Source: CAYJDG01 sp964368875 (lineage in GTDB: Bacteria > Pseudomonadota > Alphaproteobacteria > Micavibrionales > Micavibrionaceae). From it: a stretch of 13,093 bases of DNA. Of the stretch, positions 7,214-13,093 are shown piece by piece. The notes beneath the pieces are model-generated. The model did not search any database and was not told where the DNA came from. It saw nothing but the letters and a program-made list of their open reading frames with translations. How positions within the stretch are numbered: the first letter of the stretch is position 1; each line of letters begins with the position of its first letter. The stretch spans positions 1-13,093 of the forward strand of contig CAYJDG010000058.1 in assembly GCA_964368875.1 (NCBI GenBank). Direction: 5' to 3'. A program made the position numbers and the translations under genes.

Positions 7214-8031
7214 GGCGCACGCTCCATCGTGTAGCCAGTGGCCTGAAGAATTTTCATCATTCCCGGATACTTTTCAATGAAGGCCTTGGTAAACGGAACC
7301 TGCTGACCGAAAAGCGGTACGGTAAACTCCAGCAATTCTGCGTAGGCACTGAGCAGGTTGCGCTCGCTGATCGCGGCGGCCATAAAATGCTCCTCAAGAT
7401 TGATGTCACCGTCGACATGCTCGGGATAGTGAAGCAGCAAGGTTCTTTGATAAGTCGCGGCGAGGTCTCCCTCATATGCAATCTCCATCTCCATTTCTAC
7501 ATCTTGACCGGCGTGTATCAGGCGGTCGCAAGCGCTTTTGATGATATCCATGCGTGAGCCGACAGCCTGTCCGTGAAAATGGCTGCTGAACCCCCGGTGA
7601 TTGATTGCACCAACGATCAGGTCTGACATCAGCACGGCATCACGCGTCTGATCGGCGAAGATTTCGAGTGAGTATTTGGCGGCCTGTTCGGACGGGTTGG
7701 CCAACGTCGCTGCGCAGACCGTGATAGAGCCAGTCTCATCCATATCGATGGCGTCGTATGATCCGGCATGCGTTACGAGCAAGACGCAGCTTTTAAGCTG
7801 GTTCTGCATGTTGCGGTAATTTCCCTCGATCGCAACAGTCAGAGCTTCAAGAAAGGGCAGGGACGTCATCGTAAATTTGCCAGGCACTGTCTCGCAGGTA
7901 TGCGGATGCTCGATATACTGGCGGACGGTAGTATGGTGGCCCCAGATGGACATGCCGATGGCTGCGCATTCTGCAAAAATTTTGCTGAATTGGTCGGGGG
8001 TGTAGTTCTGGTACGCAAGGGGCCGAAACAT
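7210..8031 (-). CDS. Unknown protein, paralog array member 1 (first gene of the array)
   Basis: This protein has 273 residues from ATG 8031. An upstream TTG at 8046 is also in frame, but 8031 has GAGGA 8 bases before it and gives MFRPLAYQNYTPDQF, matching the common pattern (M1, P4, F15, F19). The middle has FLEALTVAIEG, then ETGSITVCAATLANPSEQ and NHRGFSSHFHGQ, aligned with the equivalent segments of the others. An acidic stretch (VEMEMEIAYEGD) is specific to this copy. The C-terminus has GQQVPFTKAFIEKYPG and ILQATGY, nearly the same as in the last member. It has no signal peptide, membrane segment or enzyme motif. It follows alg8 after 83 bases that include a strong stem-loop ending just before its ribosome binding site, so its expression relative to alg8 may be tuned there. 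Function is unknown. Confidence 0.85.
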   Translation of the reverse strand: MFRPLAYQNYTPDQFSKIFAECAAIGMSIWGHHTTVRQYIEHPHTCETVPGKFTMTSLPFLEALTVAIEGNYRNMQNQLKSCVLLVTHAGSYDAIDMDETGSITVCAATLANPSEQAAKYSLEIFADQTRDAVLMSDLIVGAINHRGFSSHFHGQAVGSRMDIIKSACDRLIHAGQDVEMEMEIAYEGDLAATYQRTLLLHYPEHVDGDINLEEHFMAAAISERNLLSAYAELLEFTVPLFGQQVPFTKAFIEKYPGMMKILQATGYTMERAP

Positions 8032-8047
8032 AACGCAGATCCTCAAA

Positions 8048-8076
8048 CTCGATCCGTTGTCTTACGACGGATCGAG
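8048..8076 (-). promoter_or_regulatory. Strong stem-loop just upstream of the paralog array
   Basis: CTCGATCCGT (8048-8057) pairs perfectly with ACGGATCGAG (8067-8076), a 10-base stem that gains two more pairs (one of them G-U), leaving a loop of about 5 bases. On the minus-strand message it ends 3 bases before GAGGA, the ribosome binding site of the first array gene. Only three T follow it, so it is not a typical intrinsic terminator. An RNA-stability, processing or translation-control element fits better. Confidence 0.6.
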
Positions 8077-8108
8077 CCGGAAAATCAAGTTTTATGGCAA
8101 TAGTGACG

Positions 8109-8132
8109 GTGGCCTTAGGAAATAAAGGCCAC
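8109..8132 (-). promoter_or_regulatory. Second stem-loop spanning the alg8 stop codon
   Basis: GTGGCCTT (8109-8116) and AAGGCCAC (8125-8132) form an 8-base perfect stem with an 8-base loop. The alg8 stop codon (8115-8117) lies at the foot of the loop. There is no T-run on either strand, so a simple terminator is unlikely. With the stem-loop at 8048-8076 it may protect the algD-alg8 part of the message or set a step in expression before the array. Confidence 0.5.
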
Positions 8133-9659
8133 GATCTTGGCAATGGTGCTCGGCGGAATGGTCATCAGGCCGGAAATCAGGCCCAGAAACGCGACAAAAG
8201 CGAACAGTGCCGTGGCATGAACCGCAAAGGATGTCAGGTTTTGCCAGTGACCCTGCCAAGCGTTCAGGCCGCGATTGAGCTTGGTTTTCTGGCGCGTCCA
8301 TGACTGGCGGTCGAGACGGAAGAAGACGTACGTCTTGATCAACGAACCCCAGACCTGATTGTAGTAGATCAGGAACGGGTAGTACCAGCTGAGCACCGGA
8401 CGCGACGCGAGCAGCATCAGGCTCATGACCCAACGCGTGAAACCGATCCACACCAGATAGATCGGAATAAAGGCCAGCCCGTGTTTCACAGCCAGCAGGA
8501 GGCAGAGCACCGGACCGGTTAGCGATGTCCACATCGAAATGCGCTGGTCAAGGATGCACCACCATGTAAACAGGCCGACTTTTTGCGGGCCGAGAGCAAG
8601 GGCGCGTCCGTTGGTGCGGAGCATATTGCCAAACCAGCGGAACATCAGCTGGGTTGTGGCTTTAAAGAAATTTGGCGATGGCGGGTGCTCAACGGTCATG
8701 ACGAGGGTGTCAGGAATGTAGATCATGTCCCAGCCGTCTTTGAGGACGTGGTACCAGCTCGATTTGTCGTCGCCGGTCAGGAATTTAAAGCGGCCCAAAC
8801 GCCAGTGATTGATCGAATCGTTCTGCACCTGTGCGATAAATTCTGGATTGGTAATGATTTCGGCACGGAACATCGACATCCGCCCGGTCAGGGTCAGGAC
8901 TTTTTTCGAGAGCGAGACCGAGGCCATCAAAATCTGGCGTTGCGCGAAACGCAGATCATGCCATTCGCGGATGATGCGGCTGCCTTTGACTTCGCAGGCC
9001 TCGTCGGTGGTGAGGGCGCCAAGATTTGGATACATCTTGAAGAACGGCACGCATTTCTGAATCAGGTTTTCTTCAAGGATCGAGTCACCGTCAATCACGG
9101 CGACGATAGCATCTGCGGCAGGCATCGCCCGAGAGATCGCGCGGAAGCCTTGCGCCAGACCGTCACGTTTGCCGGTCCCGGCAACACGTACGATTGTCAG
9201 GTTAACGGATGGATTGGGAGAAACCTTGCGGAAGAGGTCCTTGATCAGGAATTCTTCGGAAAGCTCGACGATCGACGCGATGATGGTGACAGGAATACCG
9301 CAGCGGTCGGCTTCGCGGAAGGCGGCTTCGTAGACCTTGACCGTGGTTTCAGTCTCGATCCGGAAGCTCGTCATCAGCAGGTAGACATGAGACGGCATCA
9401 GGTTGACGGAATTGAGCGTCGCTTTGGCGCGCATCTTGGGGAATACGATCTTGTTATAGACAAGATGGCGCACATAGTGGAACAGGCCCCATGAATAGCG
9501 CCACATCGCCAGAACGCCGATGATGACGATGAACTGCGCCGAACCGGGGTTCAGGGCAGCGGGCGGCAAAGCTGCCGCAGCCGCAACCAGCGCACAGGTA
9601 TAGATCAGGAAACCAGTTGCGCCTTTAGGCAGTACATCGACAGGATTTTTTAAACTCAC
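8115..9659 (-). CDS. alg8: Alginate polymerase catalytic subunit Alg8 (GT2 glycosyltransferase)
   Basis: Alg8 is the inner-membrane family 2 glycosyltransferase that polymerises GDP-mannuronate into polymannuronate. The product has 514 residues, against about 494 in Pseudomonas. Two membrane segments lie near residues 15-60, and several more follow the catalytic domain (about 375-445 and 480-512). Catalytic motifs are intact: the DxD in AVIDGDS (D190, D192), GDDK (D297, D298, K299), VEHPPSP (E324, H325) and QLMFRWFGN, the QxxxRW-like motif. The spacing of these motifs agrees well with Pseudomonas Alg8, as far as I recall it, with a shift of about two residues. The GTG start overlaps the algD stop as GTGA, so the two are probably translationally coupled. 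In classical operons alg44, the c-di-GMP-binding co-polymerase, follows; here an unrelated five-gene array follows. Confidence 0.95.
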   Translation of the reverse strand: MSLKNPVDVLPKGATGFLIYTCALVAAAAALPPAALNPGSAQFIVIIGVLAMWRYSWGLFHYVRHLVYNKIVFPKMRAKATLNSVNLMPSHVYLLMTSFRIETETTVKVYEAAFREADRCGIPVTIIASIVELSEEFLIKDLFRKVSPNPSVNLTIVRVAGTGKRDGLAQGFRAISRAMPAADAIVAVIDGDSILEENLIQKCVPFFKMYPNLGALTTDEACEVKGSRIIREWHDLRFAQRQILMASVSLSKKVLTLTGRMSMFRAEIITNPEFIAQVQNDSINHWRLGRFKFLTGDDKSSWYHVLKDGWDMIYIPDTLVMTVEHPPSPNFFKATTQLMFRWFGNMLRTNGRALALGPQKVGLFTWWCILDQRISMWTSLTGPVLCLLLAVKHGLAFIPIYLVWIGFTRWVMSLMLLASRPVLSWYYPFLIYYNQVWGSLIKTYVFFRLDRQSWTRQKTKLNRGLNAWQGHWQNLTSFAVHATALFAFVAFLGLISGLMTIPPSTIAKIVAFIS

Positions 9660-10981
9660 CAGCAGATCCCCGTGTAGTTTTGTTTTTCTTCGAGGCTGGC
9701 TGCACCTTTGAGGCGGACCAGATCGATGATGCTGGCATTGTCGTTCACGCCGCCAAGAATGGTTGCATAATCCTTATCGCCGTTGCCGATGATAAAGACA
9801 TCGACGCCCTTGATAAAGTCTTCAGGTTTTTCAACGAGGCATTTGGAAATATGCGGGATGGTTTCGTTGATGTATTTCTGGTTTGCACCATCCATGTGCT
9901 TGGCTTCGTAAACTGATGGATCATAGATGGACAGATTATAGCCATCCTTGAGCAGCAGTTCAGCGAGGGTCAGCAGCGGGCTTTCACGCAGGTCGTCGGT
10001 GCCAGATTTGAATGCCAGACCCATCAGGCCGATATTCTTGCGGCCCAGATCCTTAACCATCTTACGGGCGCGTTCGACCTGCTCGTCGTTGGCGGTGAGA
10101 AGCGCATCGAAAATCGGCGTGTTGAGGCCGTTCGACTTGCCGCTTGCGCGAATGGCGCGCACGTCTTTCGGCAGACATGAACCGCCGAAGGCGAAGCCCG
10201 GCAGGAGGTAGGCTTTGGAGATGTTCAACTTCGTATCTTTGAAGAAAATCTCCATCACTTTATGGCTGTCGACGCCGAGTTCTTTCAGGATATTGCCGAG
10301 TTCATTGGCAAAGCCGATCTTCATCGCATGCCAGGCGTTGTCAGCGTATTTCACGCCTTCTGCAACCTTGATGTCATGGGTGATGATCTCAGGAGCTTCG
10401 ATGTTCTTATAGAGAGTGGAAATCATTTCGGCAGTTTTGTCGTCGGTCGCGCCGATAACGATCTTCGGCGGGTTCCAGTAATCGTACACGGCGGTTGATT
10501 CACGCAGGAATTCAGGATTGCTGCCGAAGCCGAAATCGATCCCGGCTTTTTTGCCCGAGGCTTTTTCAAGGGCAGGGATAGCAACGTTATAAGCGGTGCC
10601 CGGAACGACGGTCGAGCGCAGGACGACAACGTGGAAGTCCTTTTTGTTTTTCAGGACTTCGCCGATCTCGCGGCAGCAGGCTTCAACATAGTCGGTTTTG
10701 AGCGAGCCGTCCGGGTTGCTTGGCGTTGGAACGCAGAGCAGGGAGATGTCGGTGTTCATAACCGCATCGGTGATGTCCATGGTGCCGCGCAGGGTGCCGT
10801 CCTTGTGACCCTTCATGATCAATTCGGCGAGGCCTGTTTCAACGATCGGCGAACGGCCTTCGTTAATGCAGCGGACTTTAACTTCTTCCTTGTCGATGGC
10901 GACAACCGAGTTCCCTGTATCGATCAGGCACGCGGCGCTGACGGCTCCGACATATCCAATTCCAAAAACACTAACTTTCAT
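9656..10981 (-). CDS. algD: GDP-mannose 6-dehydrogenase AlgD
   Basis: AlgD catalyses the committed step of alginate synthesis in the cytoplasm: two-step NAD-dependent oxidation of GDP-mannose to GDP-mannuronate. From ATG 10981 the product has 441 residues. It opens MKVSVFGIGYVGAVSAACL with the GxGxxG dinucleotide-binding loop (G7, G9, G12). The catalytic cysteine is C269 in FAFGGSCLPKDVRA, and further family motifs are RSTVVPGT, NPEFLRESTA, LAFKSGTDDLRESPL and the AlgD-like C-terminal GICW. These separate it from UDP-glucose dehydrogenases more clearly than overall fold does. A longer in-frame start at 11128 is rejected because 10981 has GGAG 7 bases upstream and matches the family's N-terminus. 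It is first in the unit algD-alg8-array and divergent from algJ. Confidence 0.95.
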   Translation of the reverse strand: MKVSVFGIGYVGAVSAACLIDTGNSVVAIDKEEVKVRCINEGRSPIVETGLAELIMKGHKDGTLRGTMDITDAVMNTDISLLCVPTPSNPDGSLKTDYVEACCREIGEVLKNKKDFHVVVLRSTVVPGTAYNVAIPALEKASGKKAGIDFGFGSNPEFLRESTAVYDYWNPPKIVIGATDDKTAEMISTLYKNIEAPEIITHDIKVAEGVKYADNAWHAMKIGFANELGNILKELGVDSHKVMEIFFKDTKLNISKAYLLPGFAFGGSCLPKDVRAIRASGKSNGLNTPIFDALLTANDEQVERARKMVKDLGRKNIGLMGLAFKSGTDDLRESPLLTLAELLLKDGYNLSIYDPSVYEAKHMDGANQKYINETIPHISKCLVEKPEDFIKGVDVFIIGNGDKDYATILGGVNDNASIIDLVRLKGAASLEEKQNYTGICW

Positions 10982-11106
10982 AACGGGGCTCCATATATAC
11001 GCATTAACGAGGGGTTGAATTCTATATACATAATTCCTAAGAAAGCCCAGTAAAAAAAAGTGGTTGCCTTGAGCTATCCGGGGTTTTATGTTGCACCACA
11101 CAAGAC
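10982..11106. promoter_or_regulatory. Divergent AT-rich regulatory region between algD and algJ
   Basis: These 125 bases hold no gene and should carry the promoters for both directions. For algJ, TTGCCT (11064-11069) and TATGTT (11087-11092) are 17 bases apart. For algD no strong match was found; TTTACT and TATGTA on the minus strand, 16 bases apart, are a weak option. The heptamer TATATAC occurs twice in the same orientation (10994-11000 and 11023-11029), and GAATT/AATTC (11017-11021 and 11032-11036) forms a short inverted repeat around the second copy. An eight-base A-run lies at 11052-11059. Any regulator is unknown. Confidence 0.4.
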
Positions 11107-12195
11107 ATGAAAGCACCTGCATTTTCAAGCATTTTTATGCTCCTTTTTCTCCCGCTGGGTTTACTCCTCGCGGTGATCACCCTTCCCGGCACACTGGGAG
11201 GGGTTGAAAGCATTACTTGGACCAGCTTCATGAAAGGCAAATGGACGGTCCCGTTTGAGAAGAAATTTACAGAAGACTTACCTATTTACGCCTCGGCCCG
11301 GGCTTTTTGGGGCACAGCAGAATATAAGCTGTTCAATGATGGGCGGTCAGGCGTTGTCATCGGTCAGGATGGCTGGCTGTTTACGGCAGAAGAATTCCAG
11401 ACCTCGCGCAAAGCACCTGAAATCTATGCCGATCATGTCGCTTATATAGAAAGCACCGCGAAAGTCTTGTCCGATCAGGGCGTGCGTTTAGTTGTGGCCT
11501 TGATCCCGGCGAAAGCCAGCATTTATCAGGACAAGCTCGGCGCGCATCTCTATCCGGCCAGCAAACAAACGATTTATGCCGACACGTATCAAACTCTGAG
11601 TGGGAAACAGATTGATGTCGTCGATCTGGCGAAGACGTTTTCGGGGCATTCTGATGTGTTTCTGAAAACCGATACCCACTGGTCACAGACCGGGGCGAAA
11701 CTCGCAGCGCAGGAAATTGCCGCCCATGTTCTGAAGGTTTGCCCGGATTGCGTTCCGGCTCCAGTCAAATACCAAACCGTCGCGTCCGGCGAAGTCAAAG
11801 CGCATGATGGCGACCTGCTGCGCTATGTGCCGCTCACTCCAGCGCTTAAAAACGAACTGATGCAGGATAAAATCGGCGTACTCGAGACACAGACGACCGC
11901 AGAAGCTGCGACAGATGGTAACAGCCTGTTTGATGATGTTTCCCTGCCAGTCGTTTTGGTCGGAACCAGCTACAGCGCCAACACGTTATTTAACTTCGCA
12001 GGCTACATTGAAGAAAATCTGGGTACGGATATTCTCAACGCCGCCGATGAAGGCAAAGGCCCGTTTGTTACGATGAAAGCCTGGCGAGAAAATGCTCTTG
12101 CTGAAGGGCAAGCTCTCCCGAAACTTGTGATCTGGGAAATTCCCGAACGCTATTTGACGATTGCCGATAAGACACCTGAAAAAGCTGCCGAGTAA
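11107..12195 (+). CDS. algJ: Alginate O-acetyltransferase AlgJ (SGNH-like, periplasmic, membrane-anchored)
   Basis: AlgJ is a periplasmic SGNH-hydrolase-like protein with acetylesterase activity that takes part in O-acetylation of alginate. The product has 362 residues. Residues about 8-30 are hydrophobic and serve as a signal or membrane anchor. The catalytic pattern is complete: D189 and H191 in KTDTHWSQTGA and S288 in VLVGTSYSANTLFNF. The numbers are almost the same as those I recall for Pseudomonas AlgJ (D190, H192, S288). Between them lies DGWLFTAEEFQ, which is common in the AlgJ/AlgX group. The ribosome binding site is weak. The algX-like gene follows after 14 bases, so they probably share a transcript. 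AlgX shares this domain, but the absence of a C-terminal carbohydrate-binding module and the length favour AlgJ. Confidence 0.88.
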   Translation: MKAPAFSSIFMLLFLPLGLLLAVITLPGTLGGVESITWTSFMKGKWTVPFEKKFTEDLPIYASARAFWGTAEYKLFNDGRSGVVIGQDGWLFTAEEFQTSRKAPEIYADHVAYIESTAKVLSDQGVRLVVALIPAKASIYQDKLGAHLYPASKQTIYADTYQTLSGKQIDVVDLAKTFSGHSDVFLKTDTHWSQTGAKLAAQEIAAHVLKVCPDCVPAPVKYQTVASGEVKAHDGDLLRYVPLTPALKNELMQDKIGVLETQTTAEAATDGNSLFDDVSLPVVLVGTSYSANTLFNFAGYIEENLGTDILNAADEGKGPFVTMKAWRENALAEGQALPKLVIWEIPERYLTIADKTPEKAAE

Positions 12196-12209
12196 AAAGG
12201 ATTCGCCCT

Positions 12210-13093
12210 GTGCAAAAGAAAATAGCTCTCCTGACTGTCTCCGCCATCGCGCTGGTTGCTGCCGGAGGCTTCTTCTGGTTTTCAGATAAAGAGCCTGCGC
12301 CAGTAACGAACAAAGAAGCGGCCCCTGCTAAAGTGGCAAGTGGTCAGCCCGAACTGAACGCGGCCTGTCTCGCGGCGCTTGCCGATGAAAAGCTCTATGA
12401 CAAGAATAAGCTGAAATCCTATGTCACGATTGTGCCTGGCAAAGATGGCTGGTATTTCCGCACGCAAACTGATCTGCGTAGCGATTTCAAATTCGATGAA
12501 CGCGCCCTTGCGGGCTTCAAAGGCATCTCCGATGCTTTGAAAGCCAAAGGCGTAACGCTCGTCGTAGCATTTATCCCGCCTAAAGGCCTCGTCATTCCCG
12601 AAGCTATTCCTGCTGATCTGGCCCAGAAGCTCAATTTCGATCCTGTCACGGCGCTGGCGTCCTACAAAGAGTCGATCGAACAAATGCGCGAGGCAGGGGT
12701 CAATGTTGTAGGTGTTGATAGCTTCGACGCGGCCAAGCCGTTCTTCCTCAAAGCCGATCAACACTGGTCACAAGCTGGAACGGACCAGATGGCGCGTGAA
12801 GTTGCCGCCTTCGTCAAGGATTTGCCGGTTTATAAAGAATTACCGAAGCAGAAATTCCAGACGGTCATCAAAGGCAATTATGAGTACGCTGGGAAATATA
12901 ACATTGCCTTGTCAAAACTATGCAATGTAAACCTGCCGCATGAAGTAGACCCTGAGGCCGTGACCTCGCCGGTTGTTGCTACCTCGTCCGAAGACGCGCT
13001 GTTCGGTGATCAGCCGGAGCCGTCAGTCGTGCTTGTCGGGACCAGCAACAGCAAACGGGAATATGATTCCAATTTCGATGGTGCTTTGAAAGA
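12210..13093 (+). CDS. algX: Second AlgJ/AlgX-family SGNH acetyltransferase, AlgX-like, C-terminus cut by window edge
   Basis: The frame from GTG 12210 is open for 294 codons to the window edge. AAAAAGG ends 9 bases before the start. Residues about 5-24 are a hydrophobic signal or anchor, followed by a low-complexity Ala/Lys/Pro-rich linker. The SGNH-like domain has GKDGWYF, then D183 and H185 in KADQHWSQAGTD, and S279 in VLVGTSNS. The 96-residue gap from Asp to Ser matches the 95 I recall for Pseudomonas AlgX (D174, H176, S269). Two cysteines (in NAACLAAL and LSKLCNVN) sit where AlgX has a disulfide. AlgX is the terminal acetyltransferase that adds acetyl to mannuronate in the periplasm. Whether the C-terminal carbohydrate-binding domain that defines AlgX is present cannot be seen. 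A second AlgJ (or a plant-type or cellulose-type relative) remains possible. Confidence 0.78.
   Translation, partial: MQKKIALLTVSAIALVAAGGFFWFSDKEPAPVTNKEAAPAKVASGQPELNAACLAALADEKLYDKNKLKSYVTIVPGKDGWYFRTQTDLRSDFKFDERALAGFKGISDALKAKGVTLVVAFIPPKGLVIPEAIPADLAQKLNFDPVTALASYKESIEQMREAGVNVVGVDSFDAAKPFFLKADQHWSQAGTDQMAREVAAFVKDLPVYKELPKQKFQTVIKGNYEYAGKYNIALSKLCNVNLPHEVDPEAVTSPVVATSSEDALFGDQPEPSVVLVGTSNSKREYDSNFDGALK

Noticed and set aside
3948..8031. Array proteins as TPR or Sel1 repeat proteins such as AlgK
   Set aside because: No repeating 34- or 36-residue helical pattern and no signal peptide were visible. Relatedness is between whole proteins, not between repeats within a protein.
3948..8031. 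Array as a CRISPR, toxin-antitoxin or phage defence module
   Set aside because: There are no short direct repeats, no nuclease or antitoxin motifs, and the genes lie in one operon-like run with alginate genes.
8583..9494. A 303-codon open frame on the plus strand
   Set aside because: It lies wholly inside alg8 on the opposite strand. Its protein is low-complexity and charged with no family features, while the minus strand has intact Alg8 motifs.
10982..11128. A 49-residue N-terminal extension of AlgD
   Set aside because: The family starts at MKVSVFGIGYVG, which has its own GGAG site. The extension would fill the intergenic region and overlap the first codons of algJ.

Overview
The window is part of an alginate biosynthesis and O-acetylation locus in a Gram-negative bacterium. 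Secreted periplasmic proteins, an AlgF/AlgI/AlgJ/AlgX acetylation set and an AlgD/Alg8 pair all point to a proteobacterium. An alphaproteobacterium fits the general style, but nothing in the sequence settles the lineage. All but short gaps are coding; the longest gap is about 125 bases. No rRNA, tRNA, CRISPR array, insertion sequence or phage gene was seen.

Layout. At 1-1082 (minus) is the 5' part of a secreted NodB-like polysaccharide deacetylase relative with altered metal-binding motifs. It is divergent from tsaB (1125-1724, plus, TTG start), a housekeeping tRNA-modification gene. Next are algF (1818-2477) and algI (2506-3951), both plus. From 3948 to 10981 a minus-strand unit reads algD, then alg8, then five consecutive genes of about 270 codons each. 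algD and alg8 overlap by 4 bases, and alg8 is separated from the five-gene array by 83 bases holding two strong stem-loops. After a 125-base divergent region come algJ (11107-12195) and an algX-like gene (12210 to the window end), both plus.

How they work together. AlgD oxidises GDP-mannose to GDP-mannuronate, and Alg8 polymerises it at the inner membrane. AlgI moves acetyl groups across the membrane, and AlgF, AlgJ and AlgX pass them to the polymer in the periplasm. The acetylation genes are split between two units that flank the algD-alg8 unit. Alg44, AlgK, AlgE, AlgG, AlgL and AlgA are not in this window.

The most unusual element is the five-gene array at 3948-8031. The proteins are clearly related to one another: they share a fixed N-terminal pattern, a central segment and a C-terminal motif. 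They are predicted to be soluble and mostly helical, without signal peptides or membrane segments. I do not recognise the family. It lies directly downstream of alg8, where the classical Pseudomonas operon has alg44, so a role tied to alginate synthesis is plausible but unproven.
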